A stretch of 56,325 nucleotides of DNA from Bacteroidales bacterium (GCA_900769555.1 CAAGHA010000100.1:1-56325), one strand, 5' to 3'; positions 26,733 through 35,400 are shown, numbered from the stretch's first letter. Program-made: numbers and translations. The notes: generated from the letters alone by a model not told the origin.

Positions 26733-26774
26733 ATAGGAAGTTGACCTCTCTTTTGTAGAAAGTCAACTTCCTAT
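26733..26774. terminator. Bidirectional terminator between the lipoprotein pair and the secreted hydrolase
   Basis: ATAGGAAGTTGAC (26733-26745) and GTCAACTTCCTAT (26762-26774) form a perfect 13 bp stem. T-rich sequence follows on the plus strand, and the convergent hydrolase gene ends at 26802. Confidence 0.7.
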
Positions 26775-26801
26775 TTGATATTTTTTAAAGCATAGAACGC
26801 C

Positions 26802-28130
26802 TCAATCAAAAGGGAGAAATATCTTCGTGTTAAAAACCTTTTCAGGGGTTTTAAGCACCAAAATGTAGTTACCGCCAACAAGATTAGTAGTTATAACATT
26901 CTCTCGTTCTGCAACTCTAAAAGATTCTAATACATCCCCATTCATCGAGATAATTTCCAACAAACAATCCTTATCGAAGTTGTCCGACAAGAATATACTT
27001 TTTCCTTCTATACGGATTTTGGGGAGTTGGTTAATATTTACATCGTTTTCACCGGTAGAACCGCTCTGCTCATACAACGGGGCTAATGCTTCTGCCCACA
27101 AATGATGCATGGCTTGTCCGCCGCCTGCACTTCCGTTGGGATGAACTCCATCACTACCTAACAACTCGAGGTGACTCTCAAAATAGGAGTAAAAATCAGG
27201 TCCTTGCGGCAAACTATTTTTTTCTGTCAAATCATCGATGATTTGAAGAAATTTAGGATTAACTTGCCAACCAGCTTTGTCCGGATCTGTAGCAATGATG
27301 CGAGCCAAAACAGGAGTAATCCTGCGAGCTTTGGCAGAATCAATAATTGTTTGCATATTCATTCTGAAAGTTTCGGCATTCCAATCGCCGCCTCCCCAAG
27401 CATCATTGGTACCCATCTCTATAGCCCAATACTTAACATTGCCTGCATACTTCAGATAATCAGACAAACGGGCTACCACCTCTGTACTGTTTATGCACCC
27501 AATTCCTCCACGAAGCATTGCCGGAGTATAATTAGGAAATCTTGCATGAATCAAATCCGCCACTGTGGTATCGGTATCTTGTTGTTTCATTCCCATTTGA
27601 CTAATACTTGTTCCCATGAAAAACCATGTATCATTCCCACCGTTGCTAATGTCAAAAGCTTCTATTTCCAATATCTCTCCTACACTTTCTTCGCTGACAA
27701 ATCTAAACCAAGATTTTCCGGAAAAAGGAATGGATAGAGCACGAGACATAACCGGATTATTTTCAATAACAGACACCTCTTCCCAATCGCCATCTTTGCC
27801 ATCCGTTGAATTGGCTGAAGTTAAGATTTTAAAGTTCTTCAAAGGAGTACCACTGTGAGAGCAGCCGGTAGTGAAATCTGTAGCCCAAGCAAAGTCTCCC
27901 ATAGATTCCCATGTGACTAAAAGTGTATCTGCCGGATTGGATACTTGTATAGCAATATCCTTTGCTTTGGAATTCTTCCATCCGGTGAGTTGTCCGTCTG
28001 TGATATAAGAGTTATCTCCATCGGAAGTTTTTGCCACAACTCCTCTTGTTAAAAGTTGATTAGGGACAATGGAAAATAGTTGCGTCGAGAAAAAACATCC
28101 CAATAGAATCGTAATAAATTTGTATTTCAT
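26802..28130 (-). CDS. Secreted SGNH/GDSL hydrolase with type IX secretion sorting tail
   Basis: A 442-residue exported enzyme. A signal peptide (1-19) precedes a discoidin-like carbohydrate-binding region (about 30-165, DGQLTGWKNSKAKDIAIQV) and an SGNH hydrolase domain. Block I is FFMGTSISQMG with nucleophile Ser near 173, block III is EMGTNDAWGG, and block V is DGVHPNG with the Asp/His pair near 330. The last 75 residues match the type A sorting domain of the type IX system (PKIRIEGKSIFL, LEIISMNGDVLESF, LVGGNYILVLKTPEKVFNTKIF). It probably de-esterifies polysaccharide or lipid substrates at the cell surface. A repeat copy lies 14 bp upstream, in the expected promoter region. Confidence 0.85.
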   Translation of the reverse strand: MKYKFITILLGCFFSTQLFSIVPNQLLTRGVVAKTSDGDNSYITDGQLTGWKNSKAKDIAIQVSNPADTLLVTWESMGDFAWATDFTTGCSHSGTPLKNFKILTSANSTDGKDGDWEEVSVIENNPVMSRALSIPFSGKSWFRFVSEESVGEILEIEAFDISNGGNDTWFFMGTSISQMGMKQQDTDTTVADLIHARFPNYTPAMLRGGIGCINSTEVVARLSDYLKYAGNVKYWAIEMGTNDAWGGGDWNAETFRMNMQTIIDSAKARRITPVLARIIATDPDKAGWQVNPKFLQIIDDLTEKNSLPQGPDFYSYFESHLELLGSDGVHPNGSAGGGQAMHHLWAEALAPLYEQSGSTGENDVNINQLPKIRIEGKSIFLSDNFDKDCLLEIISMNGDVLESFRVAERENVITTNLVGGNYILVLKTPEKVFNTKIFLPFD

Positions 28131-28144
28131 TGTATAAGAATTAA

Positions 28145-28255
28145 AGTAAATTCTATAAATTTATTGTTGCCGAAATAAATCAAAATCACCTAAAAGTTTA
28201 TCAACCTATGATTTACACTTTTATAATTTTAAACGGTGAATTTATAGAACTCTCC
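28145..28255. repeat. MITE-like repeat, short type B
   Basis: 111 bp, flanked by TTAA on both sides (28141-28144 and 28256-28259). The left end is AGTAAATTCTATAAATT and the right end GGTGAATTTATAGAACTCTCC. The reverse complement aligns along its whole length with 53372-53484 (shared GATAAACTTTTxGGT and TTTCGGCAA segments). It lies immediately upstream of the secreted hydrolase gene. Confidence 0.85.
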
Positions 28256-28309
28256 TTAAAAATCTCTCTCAAATAGGCTCAAAATAAGATTTAAAACAAC
28301 TTCTTAGCC

Positions 28310-28600
28310 TCAAAAACGCTTCTTATATAGAGAAAAAGTCTCAGAAGATCTCTTATGAAGAAAAATATCAACAGAATCGCCAGAGAGAGGCAAGAAAGGT
28401 AAATCTCCATTTTCGGGCGATTCACCTATTCTCATAAGGAAAATATCTTCATCATAAAAAACTGTATTAGCAGGTTCTACGATGCAATCTTGCAGAGAAA
28501 AAAGTTCAACAAATCTTCCCTCTTCATCGAGAACAACCACACCATTGGGGGTGTATGAAGATTGACCAAAATAGATTCTATGGGAAGCCAAACGTACCAT
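28310..28600 (-). CDS. Small conserved protein, amidohydrolase N-terminus-like
   Basis: A 96-residue soluble protein without signal peptide. MVRLASHRIYFGQSSYTPNG followed by VVVLDEEGRFVELFSL resembles the short N-terminal beta-sandwich of amidohydrolases, a type of stand-alone small protein common in Bacteroidales; the catalytic barrel is absent. Function is unknown. It begins 9 bp after the DUF4296 gene on the same strand, so it belongs to the lspA cluster. Confidence 0.6.
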   Translation of the reverse strand: MVRLASHRIYFGQSSYTPNGVVVLDEEGRFVELFSLQDCIVEPANTVFYDEDIFLMRIGESPENGDLPFLPLSGDSVDIFLHKRSSETFSLYKKRF

Positions 28601-28609
28601 AATAAAGCA

Positions 28610-28966
28610 CTATTGAGGTTGATTTTGGATAGATTTTGCAACAGAATCTTTGACAACGGCAAGGTTAGACAACACTTTGTCATACACCTTCTCATAAACA
28701 TCGAAATTTTTGGTGTACCAAGAAACCGCAGAATCAAACTCAGCCTCTGACACACCATGACGATCCAAGACGCCACAATAATACATCACCTTTGTCTCTC
28801 CTTTAGGCAAAATATAATCAGAAACTGTTGCTTGCGTAAGGTAATAGTCGGTCAGAATTTCCACCATTTTATCTTCCGGGATCACCGGTTTACCCTTATC
28901 AATTGCGCATGAGAAGAGCATAAAAAGTATTAGGAAAAGAGAGATTCTAAAAGAATTAGTCTTCAT
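28610..28966 (-). CDS. DUF4296 lipoprotein
   Basis: A 118-residue lipoprotein with lipobox MLFSC (Cys20). The IPEDKMVEILTDYYLTQATVSDY block near residue 31 and the YCGVLDRHGVSEAEFDSAVSWYTKN block near 64 are characteristic of DUF4296, a family restricted to Bacteroidota and usually encoded next to lspA, as here (12 bp downstream of lspA). Its role is unknown; lipoprotein processing or envelope assembly is only a contextual guess. Confidence 0.8.
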   Translation of the reverse strand: MKTNSFRISLFLILFMLFSCAIDKGKPVIPEDKMVEILTDYYLTQATVSDYILPKGETKVMYYCGVLDRHGVSEAEFDSAVSWYTKNFDVYEKVYDKVLSNLAVVKDSVAKSIQNQPQ

Positions 28967-28978
28967 ACTACAACTATT

Positions 28979-29605
28979 TTAATCCAACTTAGAAGAGAAC
29001 TCGCTATTCAGAGTATCATACTGAAAAAGTATCAAATAAGCAACACTAATACAAATAGCAGAATCTGCAATATTAAAAACCGGGTCGAAAAAAGTAAAGC
29101 GTTCTCCACCCCAAAATGGGAGCCATGACGGTAGTATAGTATCAATCAGTGGGAAATAGAGCATATCCACCACTTTACCATAAAAAAAGTTGGAATATCC
29201 TCCACCGGCAGGCAAAAACTCAGCAATTTGACCATAACTGGAATCGAACCAAACACCATAAAAAATGCAATCTATAATATTCCCCAAAGCTCCTGCAAGA
29301 AGCATAGTTACACCAATTATATAACCGATGTTCAGCCCCTTTTTAACAATCTTAATCAAATAGTACAGAATAACAGCAACCGCAACAATTCTCAAAGAAG
29401 TAAGAAAGAATTTATCAAACAATTCTATACCAAATGCCATTCCGTTATTTTCGATGAATCGGATATAAAACCAATCAAAAACTTCAACACTTTCTCCCAA
29501 AATAAAATGAGTCTTTACATAAAATTTAGACCACTGGTCGAGAATCAATAACAACAAAAAAACTCCCCCGGAGATAAAAAATTTATTTCTTACATCTTTC
29601 GTCAT
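28979..29605 (-). CDS. lspA: Lipoprotein signal peptidase (signal peptidase II)
   Basis: An inner-membrane aspartyl protease that removes the signal peptide of diacylglycerol-modified prolipoproteins. Started at 29605 (MTKDVRNKFF) it has 208 residues with four helices. Conserved parts are DQWSKFYVK, ENNGMAFG, the first catalytic Asp in GALGNIIDCIFYG, and the second in VFNIADSAI. A Bacteroidales-type insertion (about 40 residues, including GGGYSNFFYGK) lies between the two Asp motifs. The upstream frame start at 29659 would fall within a terminator hairpin region, so it was rejected. Many lipoproteins in this window are its likely substrates. Confidence 0.93.
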   Translation of the reverse strand: MTKDVRNKFFISGGVFLLLLILDQWSKFYVKTHFILGESVEVFDWFYIRFIENNGMAFGIELFDKFFLTSLRIVAVAVILYYLIKIVKKGLNIGYIIGVTMLLAGALGNIIDCIFYGVWFDSSYGQIAEFLPAGGGYSNFFYGKVVDMLYFPLIDTILPSWLPFWGGERFTFFDPVFNIADSAICISVAYLILFQYDTLNSEFSSKLD

Positions 29606-29649
29606 ACTATCTATTCTTACAAAGAAAAGCAAAAAATATATACATAAAA

Positions 29650-29688
29650 AGTGTGTCAAAATTACAAAAATGTTAATTATGACACACT
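29650..29688 (-). terminator. Terminator or attenuator between the DksA-like gene and lspA
   Basis: AGTGTGTC (29650-29657) pairs with GACACACT (29681-29688), and an inner AATTA/TAATT pairing lengthens the stem. On the minus strand TTTTT follows. It separates the DksA-like gene from lspA, possibly with read-through. Confidence 0.6.
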
Positions 29689-29712
29689 ATTATTTAAATT
29701 AAAAATCAATTA

Positions 29713-30093
29713 CTACTTTGCACCATTATTTTTAGCATCGATACATAACGTTGCATGAGGAACAGCTCTTAAACGCTCTTTAGGGATTAAACGTCCTGTT
29801 TCGCGGCAAATTCCATAAGTCTTATTTTCAATTCGTATCAACGCAGCCTGTAAGTGCTGAATAAATTTCATTTGTCGTTGAGCCAAACGTCCGGCCTCTT
29901 CTTTAGACATGGTAACAGCACCCTCTTCCATCACCTTAAATGTAGGAGAAGTATCGCTAGTATCATTACCATCCATATTGGCAACATTCGCCTTCAACAA
30001 CTCATAATCACGTTGAGCAACCTCCAATTTCTCAACAATCAAAGATCTGAATTCCTCCAACTCAGCATCTGAATATCGTGTTTTTTCTGACAT
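29713..30093 (-). CDS. TraR/DksA-family zinc-finger-type protein
   Basis: A 126-residue protein with an N-terminal coiled-coil (YSDAELEEFRSLIVEKLEVAQRDYELL) and a C-terminal TraR/DksA zinc-finger region YGICRETGRLIPKERLRAVPHATLCID. Only two cysteines remain of the canonical four, so zinc binding may be lost or altered, which is common in Bacteroidota members. DksA-like proteins enter the RNA polymerase secondary channel and modulate stress transcription; whether this one does is inferred. In related genomes it usually sits between ileS and lspA; here the lspA link is kept but ileS is far away. Confidence 0.85.
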   Translation of the reverse strand: MSEKTRYSDAELEEFRSLIVEKLEVAQRDYELLKANVANMDGNDTSDTSPTFKVMEEGAVTMSKEEAGRLAQRQMKFIQHLQAALIRIENKTYGICRETGRLIPKERLRAVPHATLCIDAKNNGAK

Positions 30094-30254
30094 AGCACTA
30101 GATATTTAATTGTTTGACGATTGCGAAAGTAAATAAATTTAATGGATAAATAAAAAAAATCGACAATCATTTTATTAACAACCAAATTGTTTTAAATTCT
30201 TTAACAAAAGAAAAACCGCGACTAATACACTTTTATAGCTTGTTTTATTAGAAA

Positions 30255-30986
30255 CTACTCTTCAAATACAGACTTTAAAACAGAAAGCGAAATAATTTCA
30301 CCGAAACCATGAAGATGGATTTTGTAATATTCAATTATTCTATCCAAAGCCTCTCTACGCTCATTTTGAGAAAACCGAAAGAGATGTAAATTTCTATAAT
30401 TCATTCTTGAGAATAGTTGTAACGCTTTACAGTGAACAGAATCGATGTATTGGGAATGATAGGGTCGATAGAGAGAAAATTCAGCTTGTCTCATATCAAA
30501 ATATCCGGAAGTGGTTTCCTCCGATAAATTGGGATAAACGCCCAAGAAGTTGGTTAGATTTAATAAGAATGCGATATGAAAGTTAGCAATTCCTCGTTCC
30601 ATTCTATCAAGAACCAAAACCGATTCTTTCAAAAACAGAAAGAGAGTTTTATCCGCATCAAGAGCTTTCAAAGATGATAATAAAACCTCTGACAGAAAGA
30701 GAGCGATAGTACTCTTCATAGGGTCAAATAAAATCCCATTCATCGGGATTAGCGCCTTTATATCTTTGATAACGTGTAAGTCTCTGTTAGGTTTTATATC
30801 AGCATCGATCTCCACCAAAGAGAAGGGATGTAAAACAGAGGCAAAAGTTTTTTTATTTCTATTGGCATAAGCACCATAAACCATAAACGAAGCACGCCCA
30901 TATTCAGAAGAAAATACCTGAATAATCATTGAGTTATCTCTATGTTTATTCACACTCAAAATCAACGCCTCACTCTTTACGTACAT
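30255..30986 (-). CDS. recO: DNA repair protein RecO
   Basis: A 243-residue RecO: the N-terminal OB-fold (SEALILSVNKHRDNSMIIQVFSSEYGRASFMVYGA) is followed by a helical domain with FLSEVLLSSLKA and LNLTNFLGVYPN. The zinc-binding cysteines of some RecO proteins are absent. RecO loads RecA onto SSB-coated DNA in the RecFOR pathway. It lies 161 bp upstream of the DksA-like gene and 25 bp after a M15-like lipoprotein gene. Confidence 0.9.
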   Translation of the reverse strand: MYVKSEALILSVNKHRDNSMIIQVFSSEYGRASFMVYGAYANRNKKTFASVLHPFSLVEIDADIKPNRDLHVIKDIKALIPMNGILFDPMKSTIALFLSEVLLSSLKALDADKTLFLFLKESVLVLDRMERGIANFHIAFLLNLTNFLGVYPNLSEETTSGYFDMRQAEFSLYRPYHSQYIDSVHCKALQLFSRMNYRNLHLFRFSQNERREALDRIIEYYKIHLHGFGEIISLSVLKSVFEE

Positions 30987-31011
30987 AGATTATCAATTTA
31001 TAGTTCGGGAT

Positions 31012-31758
31012 CTACTGCATAACGGTAATATGGAAACAATAGTGCCCGGTCTCTTTGATTACCAAACACTTCTTCTCATTTCTCATCTCTTTGATTGTAT
31101 TGGTAAGAATCTTTTGTAAGTTCTTATAGCGATGAATTGCTCCGTCAGAATTTCTATAAAAATCCCAATAAGAGACATCAAAAGAAGCACCAAAAAGATG
31201 ACTGGTTGTATCTCGGGTTGCATTGCGATTTCTTCCCCTTAATTTCCTTTGGCTCTCCTCTGTTCGAAGAGCAGAAGTAATTAAAAGTGAATAGTTACAT
31301 TGCCCTTTTTTTAATAAATTTTCTTGAAACCGCTTACTCAATTCTTCGATTAATTCGATAGTTTCTTTCGTTAAATAGGGGTAAGAATGACTCATTTTCT
31401 TCTTGCGATAATATTCGCCATCTTCCAAATAGAATAGAAACTCGTTCTCCAAAATAGAATCTCGTACCGCTAAAAAATCTGCATTTTTTCTAAACGGAAG
31501 AATACCTAATTCACGACCGGCTTGAATATGCATTTTATTGGGGTCTCTCAAATATTTGCTCTTTTTCAGTTTGTCATAAAGAGAAGAATGCTTCTTCATA
31601 GGTTGAAAATCAATCATTTGCTCTTGTTGCATAGAAATATCTTCAACCAACATAACCTCTTTCTCCTCATTCGTAGAAGAACAAGTTACAAATAAGAGAG
31701 CCAACGAAACTAAAGCAATTAATCTCACAATTGATAATTTTAAATTTTGAATGTGCAA
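31012..31758 (-). CDS. DUF5715 / M15-like lipoprotein
   Basis: A 248-residue lipoprotein with lipobox LLFVTC (Cys26). The C-terminal half carries the M15-type zinc-peptidase pattern: LLITSALRTEESQRKLRGRN, then SHLFGASFDVSYW (H-x(6)-D type, near residue 190) and a final HYCFHITV. This matches the DUF5715 group, related to D-Ala-D-Ala carboxypeptidases (VanY-like). A role in peptidoglycan trimming is plausible; catalytic competence is not proven. It is followed 25 bp later by recO. Confidence 0.75.
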   Translation of the reverse strand: MHIQNLKLSIVRLIALVSLALLFVTCSSTNEEKEVMLVEDISMQQEQMIDFQPMKKHSSLYDKLKKSKYLRDPNKMHIQAGRELGILPFRKNADFLAVRDSILENEFLFYLEDGEYYRKKKMSHSYPYLTKETIELIEELSKRFQENLLKKGQCNYSLLITSALRTEESQRKLRGRNRNATRDTTSHLFGASFDVSYWDFYRNSDGAIHRYKNLQKILTNTIKEMRNEKKCLVIKETGHYCFHITVMQ

Positions 31759-31820
31759 TATTCGTAAAATTTCATGACTTAACCAAACAAATGAAACAAT
31801 GCAAATGTGAAAGTTTTTAA

Positions 31821-32006
31821 AAGCAATTTCTATAAATTAGATCAAGATGATTTTGAAGAGCATTTTGTTTAGGTTGTTTCTGTTAATAAAAGAACGATGC
31901 AGGCATCGTAACTGAATGAATAGAAGCAAGATAAATAAAATAGATTCAAAAGCACTCTAAATAGGATTTATTATAAAAGCAAAAATCTTAAATTATAGAA
32001 GTTGCC
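31821..32006. repeat. MITE-like repeat, long type A
   Basis: 186 bp, flanked by TTAA on both sides (31817-31820, 32007-32010). The left end is AAGCAATTTCTATAAATTAG, the right end ATTATAGAAGTTGCC. The middle holds a small hairpin at 31895-31908 whose second base pair differs compensatorily from the copy at 5938-5951. Confidence 0.85.
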
Positions 32007-32029
32007 TTAATAAAATTTTAAACAGATTC

Positions 32030-32416
32030 TTACTCTTTTCGATATACTTTTGATTGAAAAGTAGCAATCAAAGCATTGTCCTCTTCACGTCTAATTTCTA
32101 CCATATACGCAGCTATCGTTCTACGAAGAAAAATTTCTGAAGCAGTAGCTACCAACGTACCGGAAGAAACACCTTTGATAAAGTCGATATGTCCGTCCAA
32201 TGAAATAGCCGATTTTTCATGAGAATTGGCTGCAACTGCACAAATATAATCTGCTAACGTAAAAAGAGCTCCGCCCTGTACAGTGCCTACTCCATTTAAG
32301 TGAGTATCTGTTATTTTCATCTTTCCAACAGCTCGGCCCTCGCCTACTTCTGTAATTTCAATACCGACTGAAATTGCAAAAGCATCTCTTTTTAAAACAT
32401 CCAAACAATTTTGCAT
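32030..32416 (-). CDS. PaaI/hotdog-fold thioesterase
   Basis: About 128 residues when started at MQNCLDVLKRDAFA (32416); an upstream frame extension of twelve residues overlaps the preceding gene and is not family-like. A single hotdog domain: GRAVGKMKITDTHLNGVGTVQGGALFTLADY contains the conserved N-G-x(5)-G-G motif of PaaI-type acyl-CoA thioesterases, and the second half ends in IEIRREEDNALIATF-like strands. Such enzymes hydrolyse acyl-CoA thioesters; the natural substrate is unknown. It overlaps the upstream GNAT gene's end region closely (no gap on the same strand), implying co-transcription. Confidence 0.8.
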   Translation of the reverse strand: MQNCLDVLKRDAFAISVGIEITEVGEGRAVGKMKITDTHLNGVGTVQGGALFTLADYICAVAANSHEKSAISLDGHIDFIKGVSSGTLVATASEIFLRRTIAAYMVEIRREEDNALIATFQSKVYRKE

Positions 32417-32430
32417 ATAAACATATTCAA

Positions 32431-33546
32431 TTAAAATGACATAACATAACAACGCCTACGGGTATATAACTCCTTATCATAGTTGTTCCATACAGAAACA
32501 GCATTAAAATTACTCTCCAATTGAGGATTGGTTACTGCTACCTTCACCTCATTATCAATGTAGGCATGATTAAGACGAGAGTAATAAAGAGAATGAATAC
32601 CACGTTTTTGCCACTTGGGATGAACTCCGTTTAAATACAAATCTATTTCATCCATATTATTCATCGCTTTCAATAAATGAATAAAACCAAAGGGGAACAA
32701 TTTCCCTTTTGCCTTTTGAAAAGCTTTAGAAAGACTCGGGATACTAACTCCAAAGCCTATAACTTCATCCTGATCATCAATAACAAAACATATTAACTTT
32801 GGATTGACGAAAGTAAAATAGGTGGCAATAATTACATCAATCTCTTTCTCAGACAAAGGAGAAAATCCGTATAGTTCTGAAAAGGCAAAATTCAATGTCT
32901 TAAACATGGATTTGCCATATTTCAATAAATCTCTTTTCCGCTTAAATACAATTGTTCTTAAATTGTATTTCTCTTCTATCATTTTATTGATTTTCTCGAT
33001 TTTATCAGGCACAGGTTGCGAAGCAACCATTTTATATTGTACCCAATCTTCTGTTCCGGTCAGACCAAAACGTTCTAAATGAGTAGGATAATATTCATAA
33101 TTATAGATATTAGCAATCGTTGGTAATTTATCAAATCCATAAACCAACAGTCCCTCTTTATCCATATCATTAAAACCCAACGGACCATGTATCGCTTTCA
33201 TCCCTTTACTCTTTCCCCACTCGATAACTGTGGTGATAAGTAACTGCACTACCTCATAATCATCAATGAAATCAATCCAACCAAACCTGACTTTTTCTCC
33301 CCACTTTTGATTTGCCAAGTGGTTAATAATTCCGGCAATACGTCCGGCTATTTTCCCATCTTTGTACGCCAACCAATATTCAGACTCACAATGTTCAAAA
33401 GCAGGATTTTTATCCTTACGTAAAGTATTCATCTCATCCATTTCTAACGGAGGAACCCAATATGGATTATTTTTATACAATTCGTAAGGAAATCGAATGA
33501 ATTCTTTTAACTCTTTACGAGTTTTGACAAGTTTGATTGTTACCAT
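32431..33546 (-). CDS. GNAT-superfamily-like protein
   Basis: A 371-residue cytoplasmic protein of the large YghO/GNAT-like group. An N-terminal KTRKELKEFIRFPYELYKNNPYWVPPL motif and WLAYKDGKIAGRIAGIINH (near residue 80) mark the first GNAT-like half. MKAIHGPLGFNDMDKEGLLVYGFD follows near 115, and a second half includes VIGFGVSIPSLSKAF and KRGIHSLYYSRLN. No acetyl-CoA loop can be assigned with certainty. Function is unknown. It sits directly upstream of the thioesterase on the same strand. Confidence 0.7.
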   Translation of the reverse strand: MVTIKLVKTRKELKEFIRFPYELYKNNPYWVPPLEMDEMNTLRKDKNPAFEHCESEYWLAYKDGKIAGRIAGIINHLANQKWGEKVRFGWIDFIDDYEVVQLLITTVIEWGKSKGMKAIHGPLGFNDMDKEGLLVYGFDKLPTIANIYNYEYYPTHLERFGLTGTEDWVQYKMVASQPVPDKIEKINKMIEEKYNLRTIVFKRKRDLLKYGKSMFKTLNFAFSELYGFSPLSEKEIDVIIATYFTFVNPKLICFVIDDQDEVIGFGVSIPSLSKAFQKAKGKLFPFGFIHLLKAMNNMDEIDLYLNGVHPKWQKRGIHSLYYSRLNHAYIDNEVKVAVTNPQLESNFNAVSVWNNYDKELYTRRRCYVMSF

Positions 33547-33618
33547 GCTAAAAATTTAAACAGTGCAAAATTATTGTACTTTTTAGAATTTACAAAAAAA
33601 GCAAGATTGAAATTTTTA

Positions 33619-33759
33619 GGTAAGTTCTATAAATTAGGTCGAGATGATTTTGAAAAGCTTTTGAGTAAAAATAAGCAATATAGCGTAAATGAATTCAAAG
33701 ACATCCGAAATAGAATTTATTACATTTAGAAACAAAAATCTTAATTTATAGAAATTACT
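33619..33759. repeat. MITE-like repeat, type A
   Basis: 141 bp, flanked by TTTA on both sides (33615-33618 and 33760-33763). The left end is GGTAAGTTCTATAAATTAGG and the right end CTTAATTTATAGAAATTACT. TTTA differs from the TTAA flanks of other copies but matches on the two sides, which supports a real target duplication. Confidence 0.88.
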
Positions 33760-33797
33760 TTTATACAATTTTTATAGAATGCTGTAAAGGAATTTTT

Positions 33798-35075
33798 TTA
33801 ACTATTTCCTCCTCCATTAAGTATAGTATGTCCTATCCCACACCTCAAACATTTTCGTACATCGCAATACTCCCTCTTTAATTCTATTAATGCCTGACTT
33901 TTATATGCGCTTTCTACCTCTACTCCCAAATTCTCCCACCCTTTGATAACTCTATTTTTCTCTGCCGGCAATGACTCTAAAAAAGAAAAGGCTTGCTCCA
34001 TTAGGTTCTCATCCTCTTTGTATTGTGAATAGGCAAAAATAGTTGGAACGACAGCGTTTATAATCAATAAATCGATAGTTGTTCTGCTAATTTGTTTAGG
34101 ACGAAAAATAGATGGTTTTCCCAATTGATAGTGAGTATTCCAATATTCTGACGGTGAGGTTCTAAACATATTCCTTAAAATGTCTATGTCTTTTATCTTT
34201 AGAAGCGAAGAGAACATATTATCTGAATGATGAAGTAATGACGCAAATTGAACAATTTTTATTTGAGGAAAGTTCGTTGGTCTCATTTTTGAAAATTTCC
34301 AAAGTTTTTCATCAATGGGTTTTAAGTTGAACTTCCTACTAAGAAAACAATATTCTCGACGTAAAAGTTTTTGATATTCATCCAAATCATCTTCACCCAA
34401 TAATGAAGCTTGCCCTAAAAACATCGCCTCTAGTTGGAATAAATTATCCCTATGCTTTCGCAAATATGAGAAAGGCATTGACTTAGAGAGTTGCTCAAAA
34501 GGGAGTGCATTTATATGCATTCCGAAGCTTTTAAGAAGAATTCTGTAAAAAACCTCTTCCCAATTATTTTTGGTTGACTCCATCAAATTAAATATTTCAA
34601 TAGATTTCCGACACAATCGTTCATAAATCATTTTACTCAATTGGATGTTCAAAAACTGAGGAGTTAACTCATTCCAAAAATTTTCACATTGATTCCAATA
34701 TCCTCCCAAGTCGAAAAGTCCTTTCCTGCGAATGGCTTCACGAGAAACCGGCAAAACCATTTGTGGAATAATTTCTCCATTTCTTCGGTATATCGTTGCA
34801 TCGGAACGCCAAACTACATGTAGAATAACTGTATCATAGCAAAGATCCCTTTCGTGAGCATGTTGATACCAATCAGAAGCCGACAGATGAATCTCAACAT
34901 TCCCCGCCCATAGTGTTGAACCGATTAAAATCTTTGCATTGAAAAAATCAGGACCGGAATCTAAATTTCTTTGACCCACATCAATAACAGTGAGAGAATC
35001 ACCCTCTACAGTTCTTAAATTTTCTTGCGCAAACAGCCTATACTGCCAAGCATAGTGTAGAAAATCTTCTTTCAT
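33798..35075 (-). CDS. DUF2851 protein
   Basis: 425 residues when started at MKEDFLHYAWQYRLF (35075); the frame extends 22 hydrophobic residues further upstream, unlike the family. The conserved N-terminal core GQRNLDSGPDFFNAKILIGS then WAGNVEIHLSASDWYQHAHERD and YDTVILHVVW (residues 35-105) resembles a restriction-nuclease-like fold. The C-terminus ends in CDVRKCLRCGIGHTIL, a CxxC-type element. The family is nearly restricted to Bacteroidota, and its function is unknown. It is monocistronic, with repeat copies on both sides. Confidence 0.8.
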   Translation of the reverse strand: MKEDFLHYAWQYRLFAQENLRTVEGDSLTVIDVGQRNLDSGPDFFNAKILIGSTLWAGNVEIHLSASDWYQHAHERDLCYDTVILHVVWRSDATIYRRNGEIIPQMVLPVSREAIRRKGLFDLGGYWNQCENFWNELTPQFLNIQLSKMIYERLCRKSIEIFNLMESTKNNWEEVFYRILLKSFGMHINALPFEQLSKSMPFSYLRKHRDNLFQLEAMFLGQASLLGEDDLDEYQKLLRREYCFLSRKFNLKPIDEKLWKFSKMRPTNFPQIKIVQFASLLHHSDNMFSSLLKIKDIDILRNMFRTSPSEYWNTHYQLGKPSIFRPKQISRTTIDLLIINAVVPTIFAYSQYKEDENLMEQAFSFLESLPAEKNRVIKGWENLGVEVESAYKSQALIELKREYCDVRKCLRCGIGHTILNGGGNS

Positions 35076-35155
35076 AGAAATCACATCTAAAATTAAAACA
35101 ATAAACAAAATCAGGGATAAATCCTTAAAATAATATAGCACTAAAACTTTCTATA

Positions 35156-35352
35156 GGTAGGTTCTATAAATTCATTTCGTGGAATTTTTGAATCTATTTC
35201 GAGTAATTTGCTGTACGAAAGGAAGGAGCAGTGTGCGCACTATGACCAACTGACAAACAACAAGTTGCCGAAAAAATCAAAAAGCACCGAAAAATTTATC
35301 ACTCTGCAATTCATACTTTTAAATTAAAAACAATGAATTTATAGAACTTACC
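35156..35352. repeat. MITE-like repeat, long type B
   Basis: 197 bp, flanked by TATA on both sides (35152-35155 and 35353-35356). The left end is GGTAGGTTCTATAAATTC and the right end ATGAATTTATAGAACTTACC. Its central segment contains AGTG-TGCG-CACT, a small hairpin at the position where type A copies carry theirs. Confidence 0.88.
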
Positions 35353-35400
35353 TATAATTTGAGCTATAAAAAACATACCGCAAATATGGTAAAAATTTAA

